DNA of 64,000 bases. It comes from Faucicola tetraodonis. Lineage in GTDB: Bacteria; Pseudomonadota; Gammaproteobacteria; Pseudomonadales; Moraxellaceae. The DNA lies in the NCBI GenBank assembly GCA_032017425.1, contig DALZPW010000008.1; one strand, 5' to 3'. Below are positions 24,445 through 33,541 of the stretch, piece by piece (the first letter of the stretch is position 1; the number at the start of each line of letters is the position of its first letter). Under the pieces are notes generated by a model. It was not told the origin of the DNA and searched no databases. It saw only the letters and a list, made by a program, of their open reading frames with translations. Position numbers and translations under genes: made by a program.

Positions 24445-24672
24445 GTCAATTTAATTTATATAAATTCTAATTTTTACTTTTTTAACAGACGAATAATTGA
24501 AGAAAACCAATATTTGTTAAAAAAATCAATAAAATACACTATTAAATAGTTGAAAAAAATATTAATAATTTTAGTTAATAAATCCCGATGTCGTTTAATT
24601 TATCTTGCTAATAACGTATAATACATCAGCTTTTAACAGTGACTTTGATTAAGTGATAAAATTGGGTGAAAT

Positions 24673-25572
24673 ATGCTTGATAATTTAAGAGGCATGGCGG
24701 TTTTTGCAAGTGTTGTACGTCATGCTTCATTTAGTGGTGCTGCAAAAGAACTGGGCATAACAACAAGTGCGGTTAGTCAACAAATCCGCTCGTTAGAAAA
24801 CGATATGGGTGTGGTGTTATTGCATCGCTCGACTCGTAAGTTAAGCTTAACAGAAGCAGGCACTAGTTTTTATGAGAGTGCCAAAGATGTGGTTGCGGCA
24901 GCCGAACAAGGTCGTATCCGTGTCAATCAATTACGCGATGAGTTAGCAGGGAACTTACGCATTGCGACCACGCCAGAATTGGGTGTGAATCATATTTTAC
25001 CGGCGCTGTCGACTTGGATTTCGGCGCATGATGATTTAACCATCCATTTTGAAGCGGACAATCAGTATGTTGACTTGATTGAAGAGCGTATCGATATCGC
25101 CCTTCGGATGTCACCAAACCTTAATGACAGTAATTTATCGGCGTTTCCTTTGACTGAGATACGTCAGCTGCTGGTGGCTTCACCGCATTTTTTACGTCAA
25201 AATGAAAAATTAACTGAGCCAAAAGATTTAGCCAAACTCAATATGATTGGCATTAGCCTTATCAAAGATCCCAATCAAGTCGATATGATCAATGTGGAAA
25301 CAGGTAAAAAATCACGCGTGCGTATGCCAACGCGTATTCAAACCAACAACATTATGCTTGCCACGACCCTTGCCAAAGAAGGGCATGGCGTTGCCCGTAT
25401 CATGTCACTCGATATCCAAAAAGAATTGGCAAATGGCGATTTGGTGGAAGTATTGCCAGGTTACCAATTACCAAGTTATATGCTGTATGCGGTAACACCC
25501 CGGCATGAACAACAACCTGCGAAGGTGACGCGCTGTCTTGAAGTGTTGACCAAGTATTTTGCTAAAGTTTAG
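24673..25572 (+). CDS. LysR-family transcriptional regulator
   Basis: A 299-residue regulator with N-terminal winged helix (FSGAAKELGITTSAVSQQIR, about 19-38) and a periplasmic-binding-protein-like effector domain (about 90-290). It resembles the AaeR/DmlR-like subgroup (LLHRSTRKLSLTEAG). No divergent target gene sits beside it: dnaX is upstream in the same direction and the next gene is convergent, so its regulon and ligand cannot be inferred. A bidirectional terminator follows. Confidence 0.9.
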   Translation: MLDNLRGMAVFASVVRHASFSGAAKELGITTSAVSQQIRSLENDMGVVLLHRSTRKLSLTEAGTSFYESAKDVVAAAEQGRIRVNQLRDELAGNLRIATTPELGVNHILPALSTWISAHDDLTIHFEADNQYVDLIEERIDIALRMSPNLNDSNLSAFPLTEIRQLLVASPHFLRQNEKLTEPKDLAKLNMIGISLIKDPNQVDMINVETGKKSRVRMPTRIQTNNIMLATTLAKEGHGVARIMSLDIQKELANGDLVEVLPGYQLPSYMLYAVTPRHEQQPAKVTRCLEVLTKYFAKV

Positions 25573-25637
25573 CGGTTGGACTGTCAGCAGTATCAATAAT
25601 TAGTAGCAATAAACAGTTAAATAAAAAACAGTGTCAT

Positions 25638-25672
25638 AAAAAGCGAATAGTGAAGCCTATTCGCTTTTTTAT
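25638..25672. terminator. Bidirectional terminator between lysR and the lipoprotein hydrolase gene
   Basis: AAAAAGCGAATAG (25638-25650) pairs with CTATTCGCTTTTT (25657-25669) around TGAAGC. A/T runs on both sides serve both convergent genes. Confidence 0.88.
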
Positions 25673-25687
25673 TGATGTTGATAGCCA

Positions 25688-28003
25688 CTAAGGCTGTCTG
25701 TCAGGCGGCGCTTGGGTGATGCCATAGCGAGCGAGATGTTGATGCAGGATGCGACGTAACTCCAAAATCGCCTGCGGGCTGGTATGAACATTGTGACGAC
25801 CGGTAAGCACTTTTTCAGATTCCACGCCTTCTAAATGCGAGCTGTTGTACGGCACAATACCATCAGAGACACGGTCGGTTGCGCCATATTTCACCGATTC
25901 TAAGAGTTGCTTTTTCTCATCTAGGCTTTGTTTGGCTTGCGCCAGATTCGTGGTGTTATACAGCTTGGTCTCTGTGGCGGGTTTCACGGTCGTGGTTGTA
26001 TTGTCATTTTTCAAAGATGTTATGGATGCCGATACATCATCAGTAGTACTATTGGCTGCCTTAGCGGTAAGCTGATTGAGCGCATTGGACAAATCCTTAT
26101 CATTAGTGGCGATGATGTTATTGACCGCAACATTGGGCGCGATGGTGACATCTGCCGTTAATTGGTTAAAGTAAGAGCGGCTGCTCAACTGGCTGGCGCC
26201 ATTTTCCAAAAATAGCTGTGCCAGCGGATTGCTTGAAACCACGCCTTCAGTAAATAGCGAATTTAAATTGTCATACACGGTGCGGATAAATCCTGCCGGT
26301 AGTGAGATGATACGGCGCAAACTGCGAGTAAACCAGCGATCGGCATAATCGGTACCGCGAAATGGCGAAGAGATAAAAATCGCGCGATCGACTTGCGGCA
26401 GGGCTTGAAGTTTGAAGCGGTCACTGAGCGTTTTATTTTGCGCATGACGGACAAATGCCGCGTAGCCTGCTGAAAAATTATTCATCTGTGAGTAATTGGC
26501 AACCAGCGATTCGACTTTGGGCGTCAAGTCATCATTTGATACCAACAAACGCCCAATCACCCCACCCATACTATGACCAATCAGCACCGCATGTTGACTG
26601 GCAACGTCCTGCTGCTTAGGATCGACAATTTTAAAAGTGCGTTCAATCAAGTCATAAATTTGGTGGCGGTTTTCTAGCATCGGGATATTGGTTGGATAAA
26701 AAATCTGCCAAACTTGGAAGTTTTCGCGAAGTTTTGGGTCATTAAAAATGTCATTGGTCAGTCCAATCCAAGTTTCAGGACTCGATGCCAACCCATGCAT
26801 CATGATAATCACGCGCTTATTAGGATTGTAAGGCTCAAGCATAAATAAATGCGGCTGGGTTTGCTGATACGGCGAGGAAAACATACTAAAATAGCTGATA
26901 TTGCCTAGGCGATTGTCCTGTGACCACAAGCCGTAGGCTGCCGAAAAATTCGCCGATAGCGCAAAATCTTTGTTGAGAATAGAGACACTTTTAAACTGAT
27001 AGGGATCATAAATATTGAGCGAAAAATCGGTGGTTTTTTGTACCTCATCAATGGTATTGCCTTTGGGCACCAACACCGCGGTCATAGGCAAATGCCCTGA
27101 TTGGTGGATACGTTCTTCTAACGGTGTATCATTGGCATAGTGTTGCAACAAGTCAATAATCACCGCCGTATTGATGCGACTATTGAGTAGCGCCACATAA
27201 TTGATACCAAAGCCATCGCGGCGACTGATGGTATTAAATTTTGATAAATTAATCTGGTAGCTTGAAATCAGTTTCATCGATGCCGATTTGTCAGTAAACG
27301 GCTGTCCATTGATACTGACACGCAGGTTGTTGCGAGTGATTTGATAATTTTCTGCCATTTTTTGATGATACAAGCGATCACCTAACGCATCGATGGCAGC
27401 GTAATACAAGTCCTGAATTTGGGTATCGCGTTGTTTTGGCAGATAATACAATTGTGACGGTTGTTGATTGACGACGGTTGGATTGAGGATATCGTACATC
27501 AAATAAATGTAAGAAAACCGAATCGATTGCAGCATATCGTCTTGAAAGGCGATAGTACAAGAAATTTCATCGGGTTTGGGCGCTACAATGTCGGTCTTGC
27601 CAACCAAATTTTTGGCATAGTCTGTGGTCAAATCTTTTGGCGGATTGGTACAAGTTTTGGCTTGCTGGCGCTGCTGGGCAGAGGCATAAAACAGCTCGCT
27701 AATTGCGCCATAAATCCCTTTATCGGTATTAAGATCTGCTTGCTTGAGCGTCACTACACAGGCAGGCATATTTGCCAAGCATTTCTCTTCATCTAAACCT
27801 GCCTGCACTAAACGGCTTTTGGTGTCAGAACTCAAGCGGTTGCCCGATAACACGCTGACGCGCTGATCTATGATGGCTCTTGCAGTATCGCGGCTACCGA
27901 TTTTGGTGGTGGCGCAGCCACTAAGGGTGATGATAGTAACCAATGTCGTCGCTGTGATGAGAGACTTTTGACAAAATCTAGTAGATTGGTTTGTTAGCGG
28001 CAT
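25688..28003 (-). CDS. Large alpha/beta-hydrolase lipoprotein (PGAP1/lipase-like)
   Basis: A 771-residue protein with a lipoprotein signal peptide (lipobox LSGC, Cys near 30). The N-terminal 370 residues show no domain I recognise. A hydrolase core follows: IIMMHGLASSPETWIGL (about 400), nucleophile elbow VLIGHSMGGVIGRL (Ser near 475), and a late DGIVPYNSSHLEGVESE stretch probably carrying the acid, with HNVH near 745 the likely His. It should hydrolyse an ester or lipid in the periplasm or outer membrane. The segment around 640-690 (KAANSTTDDVSASITSLKND) looks like a flexible insert. Length is unusual for a lipase, so the extra N-terminal part may carry a separate role. Confidence 0.8.
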   Translation of the reverse strand: MPLTNQSTRFCQKSLITATTLVTIITLSGCATTKIGSRDTARAIIDQRVSVLSGNRLSSDTKSRLVQAGLDEEKCLANMPACVVTLKQADLNTDKGIYGAISELFYASAQQRQQAKTCTNPPKDLTTDYAKNLVGKTDIVAPKPDEISCTIAFQDDMLQSIRFSYIYLMYDILNPTVVNQQPSQLYYLPKQRDTQIQDLYYAAIDALGDRLYHQKMAENYQITRNNLRVSINGQPFTDKSASMKLISSYQINLSKFNTISRRDGFGINYVALLNSRINTAVIIDLLQHYANDTPLEERIHQSGHLPMTAVLVPKGNTIDEVQKTTDFSLNIYDPYQFKSVSILNKDFALSANFSAAYGLWSQDNRLGNISYFSMFSSPYQQTQPHLFMLEPYNPNKRVIIMMHGLASSPETWIGLTNDIFNDPKLRENFQVWQIFYPTNIPMLENRHQIYDLIERTFKIVDPKQQDVASQHAVLIGHSMGGVIGRLLVSNDDLTPKVESLVANYSQMNNFSAGYAAFVRHAQNKTLSDRFKLQALPQVDRAIFISSPFRGTDYADRWFTRSLRRIISLPAGFIRTVYDNLNSLFTEGVVSSNPLAQLFLENGASQLSSRSYFNQLTADVTIAPNVAVNNIIATNDKDLSNALNQLTAKAANSTTDDVSASITSLKNDNTTTTVKPATETKLYNTTNLAQAKQSLDEKKQLLESVKYGATDRVSDGIVPYNSSHLEGVESEKVLTGRHNVHTSPQAILELRRILHQHLARYGITQAPPDRQP

Positions 28004-28105
28004 GGTGATTTACTCGGCTAAAATAGAGCAAAAAAGAATAGAGCAACAATGGATATCGCAAAAAATGCAACGCAAAAAATCTGCCTATCACTGAATGATA
28101 GGGTG

Positions 28106-28156
28106 AAAAAAATCACCATGCTAAAATTCAACTATGATGGTGAATTAGCATGGTGA
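28106..28156 (-). terminator. Terminator after the TPR protein gene
   Basis: On the minus strand TCACCATGCTAATTCA (28156-28141) pairs with TGAATTTTAGCATGGTGA (28130-28113, two extra bases), followed by seven T. Confidence 0.88.
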
Positions 28157-28202
28157 CTTAGCAGTGATATTAAACCACGGCTAGGGTATGAACGCAAAAA
28201 AA

Positions 28203-29255
28203 TTATTGAACGACTTTTGCAGGGATATCCCAAATATAGTATTTACCGCTATCAATGATGCGTAATTGTTCATCGATATACGGATTGTCTGGGTTTTTGG
28301 CCTTAAATTCCGTTAACCGTTGAATGGCACGGTCTTTTTTGTCATCCAATAAATCCGCTTGCGCCAAACTTTGCGTAGCTTCTAGATAGCCCATTTTTTC
28401 GGCTTTTTCTAAGTATTTGGCACCTTCTTTAAAGCCGCCACCCTCAGCGAGCATTGCGCCATATAAGAAGTTGGCTTCTGCCGTGTCATTGAGCCTCACG
28501 GCACGGGCGATATAATTGCCTGCACGCACGGCATAATCAGAACCTAAATCCAGATTGCGACCCATCGCATTGAGTTTTGCTGCACGCAGTAGCACCTCAT
28601 AAGAGGCATTTGGATTTTGTGCGTAGGTCTCAATCCATGCGGTCAATGATTTGAGTCGCTCAGTGGTGTTGTAGCGCTCAGTACGGCTCGAAAAAACAGG
28701 GGGGTAGTGACGTGCCATTGGGGTAACATAAGTAATAAAATCGTCTAACACGCTGACATCTAACTGTGTACTATTATCCGTGGTTCTTGGAACCAAAATG
28801 GTTTTTATTGTTGAGATATTACTAAGCGTTAAAGTCGGCAGTGGGATATTGGCAAGATTTTGCGCTGAAATATCCGTGCCTACCAATTGTACGCTGTTGG
28901 TAGATGGATAAATCACGTTGGCAACCGTGGGGGCGGTCAAGACAGGCACTATCATTGAACCTGTATTTGAGGTGGCTGACGGCGTTGTCGTTTGCGGGGT
29001 AGTATTCTTCACGCTATTACTGACTGTATCAGCCGATTTTTCAGTTGATTTTTTCGTGTTTTTGGCTTTGGCAACCGTGGTTTTTTTAGTGGCTGTTGTC
29101 TGGGTAGCGGGTTTTGCCCCGGTGGTTTTGGTGGTGGTCGTCTTAGTCGTTGTTTTTGCGGTTGCAGCCATTGCTACAGTGGCATTGGTTGCCATCAAAA
29201 TAGCTAAGGTGTAGGCTAGGGGGGTATAGACTAGGGGTTTTACCATGTGAATCAT
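28203..29255 (-). CDS. Exported Thr/Lys-rich protein with TPR/Sel1-like C-terminus
   Basis: A 350-residue protein with a Sec signal peptide (cleavage likely after NATVAMA). A low-complexity stretch of Thr, Lys and Ala follows (about 30-85), then a Ser/Thr/Pro-rich linker and, from about 200 on, helical repeats resembling TPR/Sel1 (EANFLYGAMLAEGGGFKEGA, AKYLEKAEKMGYLEA, PDNPYIDEQLRII). The ATG at 29255 has AAGGAAATTTCA upstream. It is probably periplasmic or envelope-attached and binds partners through its repeats. Function is unknown; it is not obviously linked to the neighbouring lipase or coq7. Confidence 0.75.
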   Translation of the reverse strand: MIHMVKPLVYTPLAYTLAILMATNATVAMAATAKTTTKTTTTKTTGAKPATQTTATKKTTVAKAKNTKKSTEKSADTVSNSVKNTTPQTTTPSATSNTGSMIVPVLTAPTVANVIYPSTNSVQLVGTDISAQNLANIPLPTLTLSNISTIKTILVPRTTDNSTQLDVSVLDDFITYVTPMARHYPPVFSSRTERYNTTERLKSLTAWIETYAQNPNASYEVLLRAAKLNAMGRNLDLGSDYAVRAGNYIARAVRLNDTAEANFLYGAMLAEGGGFKEGAKYLEKAEKMGYLEATQSLAQADLLDDKKDRAIQRLTEFKAKNPDNPYIDEQLRIIDSGKYYIWDIPAKVVQ

Positions 29256-29435
29256 TGAAATTTCCTTAAAAAATTGGGTGGGATAGATTGCACAAATCAA
29301 TCAGCTTATCCCATAGTAACAATGTAAAGCAACAATCTAAAAATACTATCAAAAAAAAATAAAGTTATTGTTATATTTTTACGCCAAAACAGCGCGTTTA
29401 AGCAAGGTTATAGCAATAAACACGCAGCAAACGAT

Positions 29436-29456
29436 TGAGCCTGTCAATCAGGCTCA
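29436..29456. terminator. Hairpin downstream of coq7
   Basis: TGAGCCTG and CAGGCTCA pair around TCAAT, 30 bases past the coq7 stop. The T-run is poor on the minus strand, so terminator activity is uncertain. Confidence 0.45.
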
Positions 29457-29485
29457 TTTAAACACGCTCGGCTAAACATGCTTGT

Positions 29486-30148
29486 TTAAATATGATACGC
29501 CACCGTTTTCATGCAATTAGCCAAAAAACGCATCGTGGTTTTGATGGGTAGGGGCAATGGGCTGGCGCCTGATTCGACTGCTTTATCACGGTGATGTAAT
29601 TCTTCTTTATCCATTTGGCTTAAAATCTCAGCGCTGCGTTTATCTTGGGCAGGCAGCTTACCAAGATGGCTGTGCAAATGCTCGCTGACTTGGGTTTCTG
29701 TCTCTGCGACAAACCCCAAACTAAACTCATCAGAAATCAATCCCGCTACCGCACCCATGCCAAACGATAGCCCATACCAAAGCGGACTAAAAATACTGGG
29801 ATGGCTACCCAATTCATTTAACCGCGTCTCACACCATACCAAATGGTCAATTTCCTCTAGCGCAGATTGGTGCATGGCTTTTTTGACTGTTGCTTGTTTG
29901 GCGGTAAATGCTTGACCGTGATACAGTCCTTGCGCGCACACTTCGCCCGTGTGATTGATACGCATGAGGCCTGCGACATGACGCGCTTCTTCCACGGAGA
30001 GTTTTGGCACATCGGGGCTAGAGACAGGCAAAGGACGGGTGCTAGGATTGCTGTTTGGAATAAACGAGCGAATCGCCCGATCAAAGAAGACAATATTGCG
30101 GTCTAGCTTACTGAGTGATAAGTTGTTTTGTGTTGGTTCAATCGACAT
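29486..30148 (-). CDS. coq7: 3-demethoxyubiquinol 3-hydroxylase (Coq7)
   Basis: A 220-residue ferritin-like di-iron hydroxylase of ubiquinone synthesis that performs the C6 hydroxylation done by UbiF in E. coli. The iron ligands lie in MRINHTGEVCAQGLYHGQ, ALEEIDHL (EExxH) and MDKEELHHRD. A membrane-binding hydrophobic helix is visible (WYGLSFGMGAVAGL). I chose the ATG at 30148; a TTG at 30163 adds five residues. It stands alone on the minus strand between phaC and the TPR gene. Confidence 0.93.
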   Translation of the reverse strand: MSIEPTQNNLSLSKLDRNIVFFDRAIRSFIPNSNPSTRPLPVSSPDVPKLSVEEARHVAGLMRINHTGEVCAQGLYHGQAFTAKQATVKKAMHQSALEEIDHLVWCETRLNELGSHPSIFSPLWYGLSFGMGAVAGLISDEFSLGFVAETETQVSEHLHSHLGKLPAQDKRSAEILSQMDKEELHHRDKAVESGASPLPLPIKTTMRFLANCMKTVAYHI

Positions 30149-30270
30149 AGGCGCTCTATTCAAAGTGTTTGCAATCGCTATTATGCGCAGAATATGGCGT
30201 TAATTCTACTCAATATCACAACTTTTGACTAGCAAATCTATGTAGCTGATGGGCGATTTGGCTATTTTGT

Positions 30271-30304
30271 AAAAATCCCGTGATAGGCTGGGCAATCACG
30301 GGAT
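30271..30304 (-). terminator. Terminator of phaC
   Basis: ATCCCGTGAT and ATCACGGGAT pair around a ten-base loop; TTTTT follows on the minus strand. Confidence 0.88.
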
Positions 30305-30323
30305 GTTATGTGATAACGATATA

Positions 30324-32432
30324 TTATACGGGTGGTAATTGTGAACGGTAAGCTTCTGCAAAGTTATGACCCGTCAAGGCTTCAGTCGCTTTGACCGTGA
30401 CATAGCTACCTGGGGCATCGCCATAGGTTGGGATTTCTTTACCTTGGCTATTTTGACCGACAACACGGGCATTGATTTCGTTGCCCTCAAATGGTTTGAT
30501 CCAGTCATGCCATCTTGTCCACCATGTGTCTTTAACATAGGTGGCGTCTTTGTACCATTGGTCAGCGTCCGCAGTGTAGTTATCATTAGTGTAATAACCA
30601 TATTTACTACCAGGGGGGTTCATGATACCCGCAATATGACCTGATTCCCCCAACACAAATACTTTTTCACCGCCAAATACTTGCGTGCCTGGATAACAGC
30701 TTTTCCATTTTGCGATATGGTCTTGCAAGGTTGCGACCATAAACACAGGGGTTTTAACTTTTGATAAGTCAATTTTCACGCCGTCAATTTCAACCCCACC
30801 CGGTTTACGCAGCAAGTTGTTGATATAGAACTCACGCAGTAGAAAATGATGCAGCGCAGCAGTCACGTTGGTACAGTCTGAATTCCAGTATAACAAGTCA
30901 AAAGGTACAGGACGCTCACCTTTGAGGTAATTTTGTACGTAGTAATTCCAGTATAGGCTGTTCTCACGGAGTAGGCTAAATGACACGCCCATCATTCGCC
31001 CGTCAAACACGCCTTTGTCGGCGTTCTGCTTGTCAATCGCCGCAACGATTTTATCATCGATAAAGACACCGATATCACCTGGATCTGAGAAGTCAATAAT
31101 AGTCGCCCAAAGTGTCGCACTGGCAATACGGCTTTCTTGCTTGGTCGCGGCAAGATAGCCTAACGTCAATGCGGTCAACATACCCCCAATACAATAACCT
31201 GTAATATTGATGGTTTTTTCACCTGTGATGGCTTCAATTTGATCCATCGCCGCAAGCACACCGTCTTTCATGTAAGTGCTCATGCCAACATTTTTGTACT
31301 CAGGCGTCGGGTTCGCCCAAGAGATGACATAAACCGTATGACCTTCGTTGACAGCCCAATGCACAAACGAGTTGTTCTCACGTAAGTCCATGATGTAGAA
31401 TTTGTTGATCCAAGGCGGCACCATCAACAACGGACGTTGTTTTACTTTTTCAGTTGAAGGGTCATACTGGATGAGCTGCATCATGTGGTTTTCAAATACC
31501 ACTTTTCCTTTCGAGGTGGCGATGTTGTCACCCACCCGAAACGCACTCTGGTCAGTCATACGGATATTGAGTGTATCAGCGCTATTACCCATGTCCTCAG
31601 CCAACTGCTTCATCCCTTGAACCAGATTTTGCCCCCGACTTTCGATGGTCAAACGTAGTACCTCTGGGTTGGTCAATAAGAAGTTGGTTGGGGCTACTGC
31701 ATTGATCCATTGGCGGGTAAAAAAAGCCAAGCGTTGACGGGTTTTTTCATCAATACCTTCAACGCCATCAATCGCATCCATCATCGCTTGGGTAGTTAAT
31801 AAATAATACTGTTTTAGGAAGTTAAAAATAGGATTGTCCTCCCATTCTTCATCACTAAACCGTTTGTCGCCTTTTTCCGGGCTTGCCACTGGGTCGATTT
31901 TCTTACCGGCAAATTGTTGCAGTGTGTTTTGCCACAAGTGCATTTGGTCTTTAAACAACTGCAATTGGTCTTCAACCATCGTGCCTGGGTGATTGGTCAC
32001 CATCTGACCCATTTTACGCCAACCATCCATTAAATCCATCATGATGGAAGTATTGGTATACTGCGGCGCTTGGTTGGCACGCATCGATTGCTGTGCAATC
32101 TGTTGGCTCAGTTTGGTCATATTGCCAAAAAATTCGCTATAGAATTCACCGACCGCAGCATTGTAAGGTGGAATACTAGAGGCCATGTGAGCAAATGGAT
32201 TGGTTTTACTCAAAAAATCCAGCGGATTTTGAGGTATGCCAAAAGCATTGTTACCAAAAGCATTATTGCCAAAGGGAAAATTGGCAAATGGCGTGTAGCC
32301 AAAAGCATTGGTATTGGTATTCTCTGCGCCTTGGGTGTTGGAAGTATTGCTATTTGAAGCGCTATTTGAAGCGTTGTCGCTTGAGGAATGGGCGTTCGCT
32401 CCTTGATATTGGGTGTCTTTATTGTCTGCCAT
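30324..32432 (-). CDS. phaC: Class I poly(3-hydroxyalkanoate) synthase
   Basis: A 702-residue polymerase that joins 3-hydroxyacyl-CoA units into storage polyester at the granule surface. The lipase-like box GYCIGGM carries the catalytic Cys; the Asp lies in LQDHIAKW and the His in GESGHIAGIMNPPG. Family signatures VPPWINKFYIMDLRE and YWNSDCTN are present. Residues 1-75 are a low-complexity S/N/T/G extension with NNAFG repeats, making it about 100 residues longer than usual. The upstream neighbour is a phasin separated by a terminator. No phaA or phaB lies in this window. Confidence 0.95.
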   Translation of the reverse strand: MADNKDTQYQGANAHSSSDNASNSASNSNTSNTQGAENTNTNAFGYTPFANFPFGNNAFGNNAFGIPQNPLDFLSKTNPFAHMASSIPPYNAAVGEFYSEFFGNMTKLSQQIAQQSMRANQAPQYTNTSIMMDLMDGWRKMGQMVTNHPGTMVEDQLQLFKDQMHLWQNTLQQFAGKKIDPVASPEKGDKRFSDEEWEDNPIFNFLKQYYLLTTQAMMDAIDGVEGIDEKTRQRLAFFTRQWINAVAPTNFLLTNPEVLRLTIESRGQNLVQGMKQLAEDMGNSADTLNIRMTDQSAFRVGDNIATSKGKVVFENHMMQLIQYDPSTEKVKQRPLLMVPPWINKFYIMDLRENNSFVHWAVNEGHTVYVISWANPTPEYKNVGMSTYMKDGVLAAMDQIEAITGEKTINITGYCIGGMLTALTLGYLAATKQESRIASATLWATIIDFSDPGDIGVFIDDKIVAAIDKQNADKGVFDGRMMGVSFSLLRENSLYWNYYVQNYLKGERPVPFDLLYWNSDCTNVTAALHHFLLREFYINNLLRKPGGVEIDGVKIDLSKVKTPVFMVATLQDHIAKWKSCYPGTQVFGGEKVFVLGESGHIAGIMNPPGSKYGYYTNDNYTADADQWYKDATYVKDTWWTRWHDWIKPFEGNEINARVVGQNSQGKEIPTYGDAPGSYVTVKATEALTGHNFAEAYRSQLPPV

Positions 32433-32500
32433 GATAAGTCCCGTTATTATGATGTGCTTGATAAGAATTCGTTGTGAATACGCACGCTTACTTAAAAATA

Positions 32501-32530
32501 TGGTGGATTAGGCATCTGTCTAATCCACCA
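32501..32530 (-). terminator. Terminator between the phasin gene and phaC
   Basis: TGGTGGATTAG and CTAATCCACCA form an 11-bp perfect stem with loop GCATCTGT; ATATTTTTAA follows on the minus strand. It allows more phasin than synthase message. Confidence 0.85.
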
Positions 32531-32631
32531 CTTTTATAGATTCATAAGCCGCCATTCATCTATCAGGTAACACATAAATAGCGGTTTATAAATGATACAG
32601 TCTTAAGAATGACTACGATGCATCAAACTAA

Positions 32632-33228
32632 TTATTTTGCTGCAGGGGTTGTTTTTGCTGCAGGTTTTACCGCTTCGCTATTTTGTGTTTGTGCTACATC
32701 ATTAGCGGTGCGGGTTGCCGCAGCAGTCACGTTAGTCGCAGCTTTGTTCATGTTTTGGGTGGTTTGTTTAACCGCTTCTGACATTTGGTTTGCCGCTTTG
32801 TGCATGTTTTCGTTCACTTTGCGGTTAAAGTCTTCTGCTGTTTTTGATGCGTTGCTAGCAGCGCTTTGCATGGCATCTTGCATGCTGGATGCATTTTGGC
32901 TATAGATTTCATTCATCGCTGACATGACTTCATTACGGATTTCGTTGCCAAGCTCAGTCAAACGCTGTGCATCTGACAACATTTTTTGACCCAATTGGTT
33001 GAGCAGCTCAGTTTGTTTTTGGTTAAAGCTTGAAGCCGCTTCTGGAGAGTCAACAGAAGAAACATTGCGAAGTTGCTCAAGACCCATCTCTGAGTAATGA
33101 CGCATTGTTTCTAGAGAAAAGTCAGTCATTTTTTCCGCATTTCGTAACATCGCTTGGTTGAAGCGCGACCATGGTGCGTACATTTGACGTGAACCATCTT
33201 TCATTTTATCCATAAAATCGTTGTTCAT
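32632..33228 (-). CDS. Phasin family protein (PHA granule coat)
   Basis: A 198-residue, wholly helical amphipathic protein. The N-terminal part (WSRFNQAMLRNAEKMTDFSL, ...LEQLRNVSSV) matches the phasin domain; the C-terminal part is Ala/Asn/Gln-rich coiled sequence ending in KPAAKTTPAAK, like PhaF/histone-like tails but short. Phasins coat polyester granules and control their number. The ATG at 33228 has GAGGTC upstream. It lies just upstream of phaC on the same strand. Confidence 0.85.
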   Translation of the reverse strand: MNNDFMDKMKDGSRQMYAPWSRFNQAMLRNAEKMTDFSLETMRHYSEMGLEQLRNVSSVDSPEAASSFNQKQTELLNQLGQKMLSDAQRLTELGNEIRNEVMSAMNEIYSQNASSMQDAMQSAASNASKTAEDFNRKVNENMHKAANQMSEAVKQTTQNMNKAATNVTAAATRTANDVAQTQNSEAVKPAAKTTPAAK

Positions 33229-33538
33229 AATTGACCTCATTAAGCTACCAGAAAAAATAAGAAAGGTTTAAACACCACCAAATTACAATCCATCTTTTAA
33301 TCAAAAATATGACTAAAATGAATGTGATAAGATTTAAGCATAGTCTATTTGCTTGATATTACAATATCATGAAAAATGGCTAAATTAAACCTTGCGAGGA
33401 GCTTAAAAGTAAAAAACAATCGCTATTTATGTTAATATTTGTAATAGTATAATCAACTAGACAGTAAGAGGCTGTAACCGATAAAAATCGGTTATATCTT
33501 ACCATTCATCCTAAAAAAAGTTGACAGGTTTGTCACTT
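33229..33538. other. Intergenic region between ackA and the phasin gene
   Basis: About 300 bases containing the phasin promoter region (AT-rich, 33290-33400), a TAACCGAT/ATCGGTTA hairpin (33476-33496) and the ackA terminator. No gene seen. Confidence 0.6.
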
Positions 33539-33541
33539 TTA
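33513..33541 (-). terminator. Terminator overlapping the ackA stop
   Basis: On the minus strand AAAGTGACA and TGTCAACTTT pair around AACC (one bulge) and run into TTTTTTT. Confidence 0.7.

Noticed and set aside
28918..29214. Plus-strand ORF encoding a valine-rich hydrophobic peptide
   Set aside because: It is the complement of the Thr/Lys repeat of the exported TPR protein; a shadow frame.
32609..32905. Plus-strand ORF opposite the phasin gene
   Set aside because: A shadow of the Ala-rich phasin coding sequence with no ribosome site.
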